64,000 nucleotides of DNA from Pseudomonas lalkuanensis (GCF_008807375.1 NZ_CP043311.1:786001-850000); one strand, 5' to 3'; shown: positions 15,731 through 24,346, counted from the stretch's first letter. Notes: generated from the sequence alone by a model not told the origin. Program-made: numbers and translations.

Positions 15731-16342
15731 GTGGACCCCATAGCCGTCATCGACTTCGAGACCACCGGCATCACGCCGGGCAACGACTGCCGCGCCACCG
15801 AGATCGGTATCGTCATCCTGGAGGACGGGCGCATCGTCGACCGCTACCAGAGCCTGATGAACGCCGGTGTTGCGGTACCCGCCTTCATCCAGGGCCTGAC
15901 CGGCATCACTACCGCCATGCTGCGCGAGGCTCCATCCGTGGAGCAGGTGATGGGCGAGGCGGCTGACTTCATCGGCGACCTGCCGTTGCTGGCGCACAAC
16001 GCTTCCTTCGACCAGAAATTCTGGGACTACGAACTCGGCCGCATCGGCCGGACACGCCGTCAGGCCTTCGCCTGTTCGCTGCTGTTGGCCCGGCGCCTGT
16101 TGCCCGAAGCGCCCAATCACAAGCTCGGCACCCTCAATACCTGGGCGCGCCTGCCGAACACCGGCAAGGCCCACCGTGCCCTGGCCGACGCCGAAATGGC
16201 CGCCAATCTCACCCTGCACATCGCCGGGCGCCTGCGGGAGAAGCACGGCATAGCGGAGGTATCGCACAAACTGTTCTGTAGCCTGCAGAAGGTGCCGGCG
16301 GCAAAGATTCCCGATGCGCTCAGGCGACATCGGGAGGGCTGA
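15731..16342 (+). CDS. DEDDh 3'-5' exonuclease (DnaQ/RNase T-like)
   Basis: 203 residues, start GTG at 15731. Exo I is VIDFETTG (Asp, Glu), Exo II is LLAHNASFDQKFWD, and Exo III is HRALADAEM, giving the complete DEDDh set. It resembles the DnaQ-like stand-alone exonucleases found beside helicase and nuclease genes in pseudomonads. It probably trims DNA or RNA ends. Likely co-transcribed with the NYN protein upstream; together they look like a small nucleic-acid processing pair. Confidence 0.88.
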   Translation: MDPIAVIDFETTGITPGNDCRATEIGIVILEDGRIVDRYQSLMNAGVAVPAFIQGLTGITTAMLREAPSVEQVMGEAADFIGDLPLLAHNASFDQKFWDYELGRIGRTRRQAFACSLLLARRLLPEAPNHKLGTLNTWARLPNTGKAHRALADAEMAANLTLHIAGRLREKHGIAEVSHKLFCSLQKVPAAKIPDALRRHREG

Positions 16343-16349
16343 GCGCGCC

Positions 16350-16389
16350 TGTGGGAGGGAATTCATTCGCGATTGAAATCGCTCCCACA
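16350..16389. repeat. REP-type hairpin
   Basis: TGTGGGAGGGAATTCATTCG pairs imperfectly with the complementary arm ending TCGCTCCCACA. Located between convergent genes (exonuclease and Lrp), it probably acts as a transcript-end structure. Confidence 0.65.
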
Positions 16390-16412
16390 AGATTGTGTCC
16401 CACCCCAGGGTT

Positions 16413-16889
16413 TCAGCCCTTCACCGTGCGCAGGGTTTCCACCTTGCCGCGCTCCTGCAGCACGGCGGGAATGCGCTGCTCGAAAGGCGTGGAGAGGATG
16501 AGCGAGGTCTTGGTCGCGCCGAACTGGCCGATCTGGTCGATCAGATCCTGCAGCTCCGGCATCGACGCCACGGCCGCCTTGATCAGCAGGCAGGCATCGC
16601 CGGTAACGCGGTGGCAGAGGGTCAGCTGCGGGATTTTCTCCAGGGCATCCTGGGTACGCTTGTAGTCACGGTCGGTGATGCGCAGCTCGATCACGCATTC
16701 GATGGGCAGCCCCAGCTTCGCCAGGTCCACGCCGGCGTGGTAGCCGGTGATGATCCCGGCAGCCTCCAGCTTGGCCACACGGTCGGCTACCGCCGGTGGC
16801 GACAGGTTTACCCGGCGCGCCAGGTCGGCGAAGGACGCGCGGCCGTTCTCGATCAGGGCCGACAACAGCAGGCGGTCGTACTTGTCCAC
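16413..16889 (-). CDS. Lrp/AsnC-family transcriptional regulator
   Basis: 158 residues: N-terminal HTH (MDKYDRLLLSALIENGRASF; LARRVNLSPPAVADRVAKLE) and a C-terminal AsnC effector domain (VTGDACLLIKAAVASMPELQ). It is divergent from an EamA exporter across 162 bases, the standard layout for a regulator controlling its neighbouring amino-acid or metabolite exporter. A perfect 7-1-7 palindrome 22 bases upstream of its ATG is a candidate operator for both genes. Confidence 0.9.
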   Translation of the reverse strand: MDKYDRLLLSALIENGRASFADLARRVNLSPPAVADRVAKLEAAGIITGYHAGVDLAKLGLPIECVIELRITDRDYKRTQDALEKIPQLTLCHRVTGDACLLIKAAVASMPELQDLIDQIGQFGATKTSLILSTPFEQRIPAVLQERGKVETLRTVKG

Positions 16890-16910
16890 AGGTGCCTCCG
16901 AAAATGGCTT

Positions 16911-16925
16911 CCTTCGAATCGAAGG
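16911..16925. promoter_or_regulatory. Palindromic operator candidate (Lrp/EamA spacer)
   Basis: CCTTCGAATCGAAGG is a perfect 7+1+7 palindrome in the divergent spacer, 22 bases before the Lrp start. Its position and symmetry suit autoregulation by the Lrp protein. Confidence 0.4.
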
Positions 16926-17051
16926 ATTGATCTGGCGAATTCGATGACTTCCAAGGTCTGCGATGGAATCAAGCAGGCTTTCTGCCTTATTTCCCCGTCA
17001 TGGCCTTCCATAGAATAGATACCTCATTCCTGCCTGTGTCGAGTTCCGATC

Positions 17052-17978
17052 ATGCCTGCGCGCCGCTTTCCGCTCCTGCTCATAGGGGCATTCATCGCTC
17101 TCTACCTGATCTGGGGTTCCACCTACCTGGCGATTCGTATCGGTGTCGAATCCTGGCCGCCCCTGTTGATGGCCGGGGTCCGCTTCGTGGTGGCCGGCGC
17201 CCTGATGTACGGCTTCCTGCGTTGGCGCGGGGCACCCAACCCGACCTGGCAGGAGTGGAAGTCCGCCGCCGCCATCGGCTTCCTGCTGCTGAGTTGCGGC
17301 AACGGTGGCGTGACCCTGGCCGAAGACCTTGGCGTGGCGTCCGGCGTCGCCGCCCTTGCGGTGGCCACCGTGCCGCTGTTCGCGCTGTTGTTCGGGCTGA
17401 TCTGGGGCCAGCGCACCTCGCGGCTGGAATGGGCCGGCATCCTGCTCGGGCTGATCGGTATCGGCCTGCTCAACCTCGGCTCCAACCTCCAGGCCAGCCC
17501 GCTGGGGGCCGTGTTGATCATCTTCGCCGCGGCGGCCTGGTCCTTCGGCTCGATGTGGAGCAAGAACCTCAAGCTGCCCGCCGGCCCCATGGCCAGCGCG
17601 GTGGAAATGCTCGCCGGCGGCTTCGCCCTGCTGGCCGGCAGCCTGCTGAGCGGCGAACGCATGGTCGCAGCGCCCACGCTGGCCGGGTGGGGCGCGCTGG
17701 CCTACCTGATCGTGTTCGGCTCCATCATCGCCTTCAGCTCCTACCTTTACCTGTTGAAGAACGTGCGTCCGGCGGCGGCCACCAGCTACGCCTACGTCAA
17801 CCCGGTGGTGGCGGTGCTGCTGGGGATCGCGTTCGCCGGCGAGACCATCGGCCTCGAAGAGGGCCTGGCCATGCTGGTGATCATCGGCGCCGTGGTGCTG
17901 ATCGGCTTGCCGCAATGGCGCGAACGCAAGGAAGAAAAGGCGCTTAAGGACGAAGCGCTGCAACAGCAGACCAGTTGA
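17052..17978 (+). CDS. EamA-family (DMT) exporter
   Basis: 308 residues with ten predicted transmembrane helices arranged as two five-helix EamA repeats (about residues 8-140 and 150-295). The opening LYLIWGSTYLAIRIGVESWPP is the classic start of the first repeat, and YVNPVVAVLLGIAFAGE is the end of the second. It probably exports an amino acid, purine or other metabolite; the substrate is not evident. Divergent from the Lrp regulator, which likely controls it. Confidence 0.9.
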   Translation: MPARRFPLLLIGAFIALYLIWGSTYLAIRIGVESWPPLLMAGVRFVVAGALMYGFLRWRGAPNPTWQEWKSAAAIGFLLLSCGNGGVTLAEDLGVASGVAALAVATVPLFALLFGLIWGQRTSRLEWAGILLGLIGIGLLNLGSNLQASPLGAVLIIFAAAAWSFGSMWSKNLKLPAGPMASAVEMLAGGFALLAGSLLSGERMVAAPTLAGWGALAYLIVFGSIIAFSSYLYLLKNVRPAAATSYAYVNPVVAVLLGIAFAGETIGLEEGLAMLVIIGAVVLIGLPQWRERKEEKALKDEALQQQTS

Positions 17979-18002
17979 TCCCGGTGGAGGTGGGCGGCCT
18001 GA

Positions 18003-18008
18003 TAGAAT
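18003..18008 (+). promoter_or_regulatory. -10 box candidate for rhlE
   Basis: TAGAAT lies 20 bases before the first possible ATG of the helicase gene. Transcription from it would give a leader of only about 13-25 bases. No convincing -35. Confidence 0.3.
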
Positions 18009-18027
18009 CGCGGTTTTTCCGCACACT

Positions 18028-19368
18028 ATGGCTGCCCTGATGACCTTCGCTTCCCTCGGCCTGATCGAACCCCTGCTGCGCGCCACCGAGGCGCTCGGCT
18101 ACCAGACCCCATCGCCGGTGCAGGCCGAGGCGATTCCCGCCGTCCTCAAGGGCCGCGACCTGATGGCCGCGGCCCAGACCGGCACCGGCAAGACCGCCGG
18201 CTTCGCCCTGCCGCTGCTGCAGAAACTGACCCAGGAAGGCCCGCAGGTGGCCAGCAACTCGGTACGTGCCCTGGTGCTGGTGCCCACCCGCGAACTGGCC
18301 GAGCAGGTCAACGAGAGCTTCCGCGTCTATGGCCAGCACCTGCCACTGCGCAACTACGCGGTCTACGGTGGCGTCAGCATCAACCCGCAGATGATGAAGC
18401 TGCGCAAGGGCATCGACGTCCTCGTCGCCACCCCCGGCCGGCTGCTCGACCTCTATCGGCAGAACGCCGTGAAGTTCAACCAGCTCCAGGTGCTGGTGCT
18501 GGACGAGGCCGACCGCATGCTCGACCTCGGTTTCGCCCGCGAACTGGACGAGCTCTTCGCCGCGCTGCCGAAACGCCGCCAGACCCTGCTGTTCTCCGCC
18601 ACCTTCTCCGATGCCATCCGCCAGATGGCCGGCGAACTGCTGCGCGACCCGCTGTCCATCGAGGTCAGCCCGCGCAACGCCGCCGCGAAGAGCGTGCGTC
18701 AGTGGCTGATCCCCGTGGACAAGAAGCGCAAGAGCGAATTGTTCCTGCACCTGCTGGAGAACCGCGGCTGGGGCCAGGTGCTGGTCTTCGCCAAGACCCG
18801 CAAGGGGGTCGACCAACTGGTGGATGAGCTCCAGGCCCAGGGCGTCAGCGCCGACTCGATCCACGGCGACAAGCCTCAACCTTCGCGCCTGCGCGCCCTG
18901 CAGCGGTTCAAGGCGGGTGAAGTGCAGGTACTGGTGGCCACCGACGTGGCAGCCCGTGGCCTGGACATCGACGACCTGCCCCTGGTGGTCAACTTCGACT
19001 TGCCCATCGTCGCCGAAGACTATGTGCACCGCATCGGCCGTACCGGCCGCGCCGGCGCCACCGGCGAGGCGGTATCGCTGGTGTGTGCCGACGAGGTGCA
19101 ACTGCTGGCTGCCATCGAGGTATTGATCCGCCAGACCCTTCAGCGTCGCGAAGAGCCGGACTTCATCCCCGATCACCGGGTGCCGATGACCGATGCCACC
19201 GGCCAGGTGATCAAGAAGCCGAAGAAACCCAAGAAGCCCAAGGAGCCCCTGGCCGGCGCTGGCAAGCCAGGCAAGGGCGCAGCGCTGGGCCGCTGGATCG
19301 ACAGCGAGAAGCCCAAGGTCAAATCGGTGCGCAAGTCGCCGGGATTCGGCAAGGCGAAGAAGGGCTGA
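18028..19368 (+). CDS. rhlE: DEAD-box RNA helicase, RhlE type
   Basis: 446 residues. All DEAD-box motifs are seen: Q motif (GYQTPSPVQ), I (AQTGTGKT), Ia (PTRELAEQ), II (DEAD in LDEADRML), III (SAT), IV (VFAKT), V (TDVAARGLDI) and VI (HRIGRTGRAG). The C-terminal tail (from about 395) is rich in Lys-Pro (KKPKKPKKPKEPL), suited to RNA binding. It acts in RNA decay or ribosome biogenesis; by neighbourhood it corresponds to the second RhlE of P. aeruginosa. A second ATG at 18040 is an equally reasonable start, since no clear Shine-Dalgarno marks either. Confidence 0.93.
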   Translation: MAALMTFASLGLIEPLLRATEALGYQTPSPVQAEAIPAVLKGRDLMAAAQTGTGKTAGFALPLLQKLTQEGPQVASNSVRALVLVPTRELAEQVNESFRVYGQHLPLRNYAVYGGVSINPQMMKLRKGIDVLVATPGRLLDLYRQNAVKFNQLQVLVLDEADRMLDLGFARELDELFAALPKRRQTLLFSATFSDAIRQMAGELLRDPLSIEVSPRNAAAKSVRQWLIPVDKKRKSELFLHLLENRGWGQVLVFAKTRKGVDQLVDELQAQGVSADSIHGDKPQPSRLRALQRFKAGEVQVLVATDVAARGLDIDDLPLVVNFDLPIVAEDYVHRIGRTGRAGATGEAVSLVCADEVQLLAAIEVLIRQTLQRREEPDFIPDHRVPMTDATGQVIKKPKKPKKPKEPLAGAGKPGKGAALGRWIDSEKPKVKSVRKSPGFGKAKKG

Positions 19369-19576
19369 TTCTGGGCCCGGGCGTCACCGCATTGTGGCGA
19401 TGGGTGACGCGTGATGGGGCAACGGGAAGCGGAATGGGGCAGGGCGGGGAACCGGCACACCCGTGCCAGAGCGGGTGGCCGGGCTTTCAGGATATTGGCG
19501 CACTTCCTGCATTTCTGTTCGAAATGCTGAACGCCTATAGTGATTGAAGCGCAGCCCAACCTCAGGCATTTCCCAC

Positions 19577-20401
19577 ATGCGCCACAAGGAACTCAAACAC
19601 TGGACCACCGGTGTTGCCCACCTGCTCGCCCAGCCCGCCGGGCGGGCCCGTCTGCTTGGCCTCAGCCAGTGGTTGCAGCAGGCCTGCCATGTCGACCACT
19701 TCGTGCTCTTCGTCTATGAAGGCAATCACCGGCCGCTGGCCCTGTTCGATACCTTCCCCCCCGACAAGCGCCATGTGTATGTCGAGGACTACCAGGTCGG
19801 CCCCTACCTGCTCGACCCCTTCTACCTCGCCTGCACCCGCAATCAGGCCCCGGGCCTCTGGCGCCTGCGCCAGTTCGCGCCGGACCACTTCTACCTGGGC
19901 GAGTACTACGTCACCTACTACCAGCAGACCGGCCTGACCGAGGAGATCGCCTTCTTCATCGACCTGGCCGACGGCGCCAAGGCGGTGCTCTCGCTGATGC
20001 GCAGCGCCTGCAGCCCGGCCTATAGCCGGGATGAGATGCAACTGCTGGACTGTGCCCAGCCGGTGGTCGAGCAAGTGGTCAATGAGGCCTGGGAACTGGC
20101 CCGTGCCCACGCACCGCGCCCGGCGCAGGACCTGGACTACAAGATCCGCGAGGCCTTCGACCAGTTCGGCGCCCATGTGCTGACCGCGCGGGAACTGGAA
20201 GTGGTGCAGATGCTCCTGCGCGGCCACTCCAGCGCCTCGGTGGCCGAGCACCTGGCCATCAGCCCCGGCACGGTGAAGATCCACCGCAAGAACATCTACG
20301 CCAAGCTGGGCATCGGCAGCCAGTCGGAGCTGCTCGGGCTGTTCGTGCGTGAACTGGCCGGCCAGCGCGACGAGCCGGAGGCGCTGCGCAAGGCGGTCTA
20401 G
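19577..20401 (+). CDS. LuxR-type transcriptional regulator
   Basis: 274 residues from the ATG at 19577. The C-terminal LuxR helix-turn-helix is clear (LTARELEVVQMLLRGHSSAS, then ISPGTVKIHRKNIYAKLGI). The N-terminal 190 residues are not a receiver domain (no phospho-acceptor pattern) and do not show the acyl-homoserine-lactone signature; they resemble the sensing domain of pseudomonad LuxR solos. It lies directly upstream of, and parallel to, the polyamine-type transporter operon, with a 616-base spacer carrying three repeated elements, so it probably regulates that operon. The ligand is unknown. Confidence 0.85.
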   Translation: MRHKELKHWTTGVAHLLAQPAGRARLLGLSQWLQQACHVDHFVLFVYEGNHRPLALFDTFPPDKRHVYVEDYQVGPYLLDPFYLACTRNQAPGLWRLRQFAPDHFYLGEYYVTYYQQTGLTEEIAFFIDLADGAKAVLSLMRSACSPAYSRDEMQLLDCAQPVVEQVVNEAWELARAHAPRPAQDLDYKIREAFDQFGAHVLTARELEVVQMLLRGHSSASVAEHLAISPGTVKIHRKNIYAKLGIGSQSELLGLFVRELAGQRDEPEALRKAV

Positions 20402-20497
20402 CCTTATCGCTATTGGCGATTTGAAGGGCGCTGCTCAATAACCATCCAGCACAAGCCAGATCAGCTGCCATCGGCCTCCGGCGCGGGTGCCCACGAG

Positions 20498-20528
20498 TTA
20501 TCCACAATGATTTACACAGAAATTGTGG
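20498..20528 (+). repeat. TTATCCACA-N16-TTGTGG element, copy 1
   Basis: TTATCCACA (consensus DnaA box) at 20498-20506, then 16 bases including ACACAG, then TTGTGG. CCACAAT and ATTGTGG form a perfect 7-base inverted repeat within it. Confidence 0.7.
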
Positions 20529-20555
20529 GCAGGGCGGACAGCGGCAGATGCACCT

Positions 20556-20594
20556 ATGGGAGCGATTTCAATCGCGAATGAATTCGCTCCCACA
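20556..20594. repeat. REP-type hairpin
   Basis: GGGAGCGATTTCAATCGCG pairs with CGAATTCGCTCCC-type sequence in the opposite arm. Same family as the other REP copies in the window. Confidence 0.65.
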
Positions 20595-20667
20595 ATGAGA
20601 CTGCTCAAAAACCGAGCACTTGCTTCCAGCCCGTGCCACAAGGGCCTTGCAGCGGGTCTTCCACCAG

Positions 20668-20698
20668 TTATCCACAATTGATCCCACAGAATTTGTGG
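20668..20698 (+). repeat. TTATCCACA-N16-TTGTGG element, copy 2
   Basis: TTATCCACA at 20668-20676, identical 16-base spacing with CCACAG inside, then TTGTGG. CCCACA and TGTGGG form an internal hairpin with a five-base loop. Confidence 0.7.
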
Positions 20699-20751
20699 GT
20701 AGAGCCAGGGTGGAGCGAACGATCTTCTCCCCTGCAAGGCCGATCTGCCCT

Positions 20752-20783
20752 CGTAGGATGGGGCGAGCGAAGCGATACCCATC
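20752..20783. repeat. GTAGGATGGG...CCCATC dispersed repeat
   Basis: GTAGGATGGGGCGAGCGAAG followed by CGATACCCATC: an imperfect inverted repeat. A related copy is at 41691-41777 and a degenerate one at about 38375-38445. Confidence 0.45.
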
Positions 20784-20890
20784 GGTCCGCCATCGCGAAT
20801 AGATTCGCTCCCACCGAGAGCATCTGCTCAAAATCCGTCCATCCCTCGTAAACCACCGCCGGACGGGGCGTCCAGCCCTCCATCCATAAC

Positions 20891-20921
20891 TTATCCACAC
20901 CATGCTCCACAGTTTTTGTGG
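20891..20921 (+). repeat. TTATCCACA-N16-TTGTGG element, copy 3
   Basis: TTATCCACA at 20891-20899, again 16 bases with CCACAG, then TTGTGG. CTCCACA and TGTGGAG form a 7-base stem with a five-base loop. About 100 bases before the ABC ATPase start. Confidence 0.7.
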
Positions 20922-21017
20922 AGTGAGCGTCTATCCCCGGAGGGATATATACAGCCCGAAAGGGCCATCGCTAGCCTGTTGCCACATGCCAAGAACACCT
21001 GAAAAAAGGGGCCGGCC

Positions 21018-22136
21018 GTGAGTGATGCAAGCGAGTTCTTCGATATCGAGTTCCGCCATGTGGTCAAGCGCTATGGCGCGGTCCCGGCGGTCAACGGCCT
21101 GAACTTCAAGGTGCGGCGCGGCGCTTTCCATTCCTTTCTCGGCAGCTCCGGCTGCGGCAAGACCACCACCCTGCGGATGATCGCCGGCTTCGAGCAGCCC
21201 AGCGAAGGCGAGGTGCTGCTGGCCGGGCGTTCGGTGGCCGGGGTGCCGGCGCACCAACGGCCGGTGAACATGGTGTTCCAGAGTTATGCACTGTTCCCGC
21301 ACCTCTCGGTGGCGGAGAACATCGCCTATGGCCTGCGCTACCACCAGCCACGTCCTGATCGCGCCGGGCAGCGCCGCCTGGCCGACGAGGCGCTGGAAAT
21401 GGTGCGCCTGTCCGGCTTCGGCCAGCGCAAGCCCCATGAACTTTCCGGCGGCCAGCAACAGCGGGTGGCCCTGGCCCGCGCCCTGGTGAACAAGCCTACG
21501 GTGCTGCTGCTGGACGAGCCCCTGGCGGCGCTGGACCGCAAGCTGCGCAAGGAGATGCAGTCCGAACTGCTGCGTCTGCAGCGCGAGGTGGGCATCACCT
21601 TCGTGCTGGTCACCCATGACCAGGAAGAGGCGCTGTCCATGAGCGACAGCATCAGCGTCATGCAGGATGGCCAGATTCTCCAGAGCGCCAGCCCCGAGCA
21701 GCTCTACGAGACCCCGGCGAGCCGCTACGTGGCCGACTTCATCGGCGAATCCAATCTGTTCGATGGCACCGTGCGGCGCATCGAGGATGGCCGCGTGCTG
21801 CTGGAAACCACCCACGGCCTGCAACTGGCCAGCCCGCAGACGCCTACCGGCCCGGCCCTCAAGGCCTGCGAGCCGGGCTGCATCGCGGTGCGCCCGGAGC
21901 TGATCGCCATCGGCGCCGGGGCGGAGGCGCTGCCCCGCGAGATCAGCCTGCCCGGCCAGGTGGTGGACCGCATCTACCTTGGCAACCTCACCGAGTACCG
22001 CGTGCGCACCGAGCCCTTCGGCATCGTCTGCGTGCGTGTGCCGCGCCATGGCCAGCACGAGCGTTCGGCCTTCGAGCACGGCTCGCCGGTACGTATCGGC
22101 TGGGACCAGGCGAGCGGCCTGGCGATGTCGCTGTAA
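21018..22136 (+). CDS. Polyamine-type ABC transporter ATP-binding protein
   Basis: 372 residues, PotA/YdcT class. Walker A is GSSGCGKTT (about residues 45-53), the ABC signature is LSGGQQQR, Walker B is LLLDEPLAALD, and the H-loop is VTHDQEEA. A C-terminal TOBE-like domain (from about 255) completes the typical importer ATPase. It powers uptake of a polyamine or related cationic amine through the inner membrane. Start is GTG at 21018. First gene of the operon ATPase, binding protein, permease, permease, aldehyde dehydrogenase. Confidence 0.9.
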   Translation: MSDASEFFDIEFRHVVKRYGAVPAVNGLNFKVRRGAFHSFLGSSGCGKTTTLRMIAGFEQPSEGEVLLAGRSVAGVPAHQRPVNMVFQSYALFPHLSVAENIAYGLRYHQPRPDRAGQRRLADEALEMVRLSGFGQRKPHELSGGQQQRVALARALVNKPTVLLLDEPLAALDRKLRKEMQSELLRLQREVGITFVLVTHDQEEALSMSDSISVMQDGQILQSASPEQLYETPASRYVADFIGESNLFDGTVRRIEDGRVLLETTHGLQLASPQTPTGPALKACEPGCIAVRPELIAIGAGAEALPREISLPGQVVDRIYLGNLTEYRVRTEPFGIVCVRVPRHGQHERSAFEHGSPVRIGWDQASGLAMSL

Positions 22137-22193
22137 AGAGACGCAGTAGGCGAAGGACAAGAACAACCAACCCTTGAAAGGCAGGTGGCAGCA

Positions 22194-23339
22194 ATGGATC
22201 GGAAAGACTTCATCAAGCAACTGCGCAGTTGGCAGAACGGCTCCATCAGCCGTCGCGAGTTCCTCGGCCGGACCGGCCTCGGCGTGGCCATGGCGGTCAT
22301 GGCCGCGAACATGCCGGGCCTGCTCACCAGCAACCGGGCCTTCGCCGCGGAGAAGGGCTCCCTCGGTGACCGCGTGGTCCTGGCCACCTGGCCGAACTAC
22401 CACAACGCCGAGAACTTCGCTGCCTTCGCCGAGCAGACCGGCGCCCAGGTGCAGATGAACGTGTTCGGCTCCAACGAAGAGATGCTCGCCAAACTGCAGG
22501 CCGGTGGCAGCGGCTGGGACGTCTTCGTGCCCACCAACTACACCATCAGCACCTACGCCGAGCTGGGGCTGATCGAGCCGCTGGACCTGTCGCGCATCCC
22601 CAACTTCGATCCGGCCTCCTACGAGAAGCGCTTCATGGAGCAGGGCGTGATCAACGGCAAGACCTACGCCGTGCCCAAGGATTGGGGCACCACCGGGTTC
22701 GTCTACGACAGCAAGAAGATCAAGGCCAGGCCCACCACCTGGAAGGAATTCTGGGAGCTGAGCAAAGGTGAAGCCACCGGCCGGGTGATGGTCCACGACT
22801 ATCAGCTGACGGTGATCGGCAACGCCCTGAAGTCCTTCGGCTACAGCTTCAACTCCATTGACCCGAAGGAGCTGGCCGACGCCGAGAAACTGCTGCTGGA
22901 GGTCAAGCCGCATCTGTTCGCGATCAATTCCGACTACCAGCCGTCCATGCGCAACGGCGATGCCTGGATGGCCATGTGCTGGACCGGCGATGCCTCGCAG
23001 CTGCACCGCGACCTGCCGGAAATGACCTATGTGCTGGGCCGCGAGGGCGGCGAAATCTGGAGCGACTTCTTCGCCATTCCCAAGAGCGCCGAGCGGCGTG
23101 ATGCGGCCTACGCGCTGATCAACTACCTGCTCGATCCGCAGGTGAACAAGCGCGAGGTGGAGGCCCACGGCTACCCCAGCGGCGACAAGCGCGTGGATGC
23201 GATGCTGCCCAAGGAAATGCTGAATGACCCGATCATGTACCCGGCCGCCGACCTGCTCAGCGCCCTGGAGTTCGGCGCCGCCGCCACCCTGACCAGCCCG
23301 GCCCGGGCGGAACTGATGGCGCGCTTCAAGGCGGCCTGA
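22194..23339 (+). CDS. Spermidine/putrescine-type periplasmic binding protein (Tat signal)
   Basis: 381 residues from the ATG at 22194, which has AGGTGG upstream. The N-terminus SRREFLGRTGLG followed by a hydrophobic stretch and AFAAE is a twin-arginine signal, so the protein is exported folded. The mature part is a PotD/PotF-like SBP_bac_8-type protein (VVLATWPNYHNAENF; GSGWDVFVPTNYTI; VPKDWGTTGFVYD; WMAMCWTGDA). The many Trp, Tyr and acidic residues suit a cationic amine ligand. A REP-like hairpin separates it from the permease gene. Confidence 0.9.
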   Translation: MDRKDFIKQLRSWQNGSISRREFLGRTGLGVAMAVMAANMPGLLTSNRAFAAEKGSLGDRVVLATWPNYHNAENFAAFAEQTGAQVQMNVFGSNEEMLAKLQAGGSGWDVFVPTNYTISTYAELGLIEPLDLSRIPNFDPASYEKRFMEQGVINGKTYAVPKDWGTTGFVYDSKKIKARPTTWKEFWELSKGEATGRVMVHDYQLTVIGNALKSFGYSFNSIDPKELADAEKLLLEVKPHLFAINSDYQPSMRNGDAWMAMCWTGDASQLHRDLPEMTYVLGREGGEIWSDFFAIPKSAERRDAAYALINYLLDPQVNKREVEAHGYPSGDKRVDAMLPKEMLNDPIMYPAADLLSALEFGAAATLTSPARAELMARFKAA

Positions 23340-23350
23340 CCCATGGCGCT

Positions 23351-23400
23351 GTGGGAGCGAGCTTGCACGCGAAGCGTTCGCGAGCGGAGCTCGCTCCTAC
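23351..23400. repeat. REP-type hairpin inside the transporter operon
   Basis: GTGGGAGCGAGCTTGCACGC pairs with GAGCGGAGCTCGCTCCTAC-type sequence. It sits between the binding-protein stop and the first permease; such structures often stabilise the upstream message so that more binding protein than permease is made. Confidence 0.65.
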
Positions 23401-23434
23401 GAAAGCCGCAGTAATGAATCGTAGGGAATCTTCC

Positions 23435-24346
23435 ATGAACGTCGCCCTCAGCGCCCCCGTGCTGGCCGATGCGGGCCAGGCCGCGCCGGCCGAAAGCCGT
23501 AGTCTCGGCCGGCGCGTCACGCTGCTCCTGCTGTTGCCGTCCACCTTGTGGTTCCTGCTGCTGCTCCTGCTGCCGCTGGTGATCATCCTGGTCTTCAGCC
23601 TGGGCGAGCGCAGCCCAGTGGGCGGCTACAGCGCCGCCCTGACCCTGGACAACTACCTGAACCTCGGCTCGCGGGCGAAGGCCTTCTACAACACCCTGCT
23701 GCTGGCGCCGCTGGGCACCCTGGTGTGCCTGCTGGCGGCCTACCCGCTGGCGTACTTCCTCGCGGTGAGGGTGCAGCGCAGCCGCTCGCTGCTGCTGACC
23801 CTGGTGATCGTGCCGTTCTGGACCAGCTTCCTGATCCGCACCTACGCCTGGATCTTCATCCTCGGCGGCAAGGGCATCCCGGCGCTGCTGGCCATGGTCG
23901 GCCTGGATGACGTACGCCTGATCAACACGCCGACCGCGGTGCTGATCGGCATCGTCTACGGCTACCTGCCGCTGATGGTGTTCCCCATCTACGTCAGCCT
24001 GGAAAAGCTCGACAAACGCCTGCTGGAAGCCTCGTCCGACCTGGGTGCCAGTGCCTTCGAGACCTTCCGCCGGGTGACCCTGCCGCTCTCCGCGCCCGGC
24101 GTCATCACCGGCAGCATGCTGGTGTTCATCCTGCTCATGGGCGAGTTCCTGATCCCGGCCATCCTCGGCGGCGGCAAGGTGTTCTTCGTCGGCAACGCCC
24201 TGGTGGACCTCTTCCTGCAATCGCGCAACTGGCCCTTCGGCAGCGCGGTGGCCATGACCCTGGTGGCGATGATGCTGGTGATCATCGCCCTCTACCTGAA
24301 ACTGGTGGCGCGCTACGGCAAGCGCGGCACGGAGGGGATGCTCTGA
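23435..24346 (+). CDS. ABC transporter permease (PotB-like)
   Basis: 303 residues from the ATG at 23435, preceded by AGGGAA; the frame also contains an ATG at 23414. Six transmembrane helices, with the EAA loop visible as LEASSDLGASAFETFRRVTL and GEFLIPAILGG near the C-terminus, both PotB hallmarks. It forms one half of the membrane channel with the next gene, overlapping it by one base (TGATG). Confidence 0.9.
   Translation: MNVALSAPVLADAGQAAPAESRSLGRRVTLLLLLPSTLWFLLLLLLPLVIILVFSLGERSPVGGYSAALTLDNYLNLGSRAKAFYNTLLLAPLGTLVCLLAAYPLAYFLAVRVQRSRSLLLTLVIVPFWTSFLIRTYAWIFILGGKGIPALLAMVGLDDVRLINTPTAVLIGIVYGYLPLMVFPIYVSLEKLDKRLLEASSDLGASAFETFRRVTLPLSAPGVITGSMLVFILLMGEFLIPAILGGGKVFFVGNALVDLFLQSRNWPFGSAVAMTLVAMMLVIIALYLKLVARYGKRGTEGML

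Larger units (their letters stand above)
20402..21017. other. 616-base spacer rich in repeats, no gene
   Basis: Between the LuxR regulator and the ABC operon. It holds three TTATCCACA-N16-TTGTGG elements, a REP hairpin (20556-20594), a half REP (about 20793-20813) and a GTAGGATGGG-type repeat (20752-20783). No ORF here looks coding. Confidence 0.7.

Noticed and set aside
20931..23168. 745-residue minus-strand frame over the ABC ATPase and binding protein
   Set aside because: Covers two clear genes and a repeat-rich spacer; no domain recognised.
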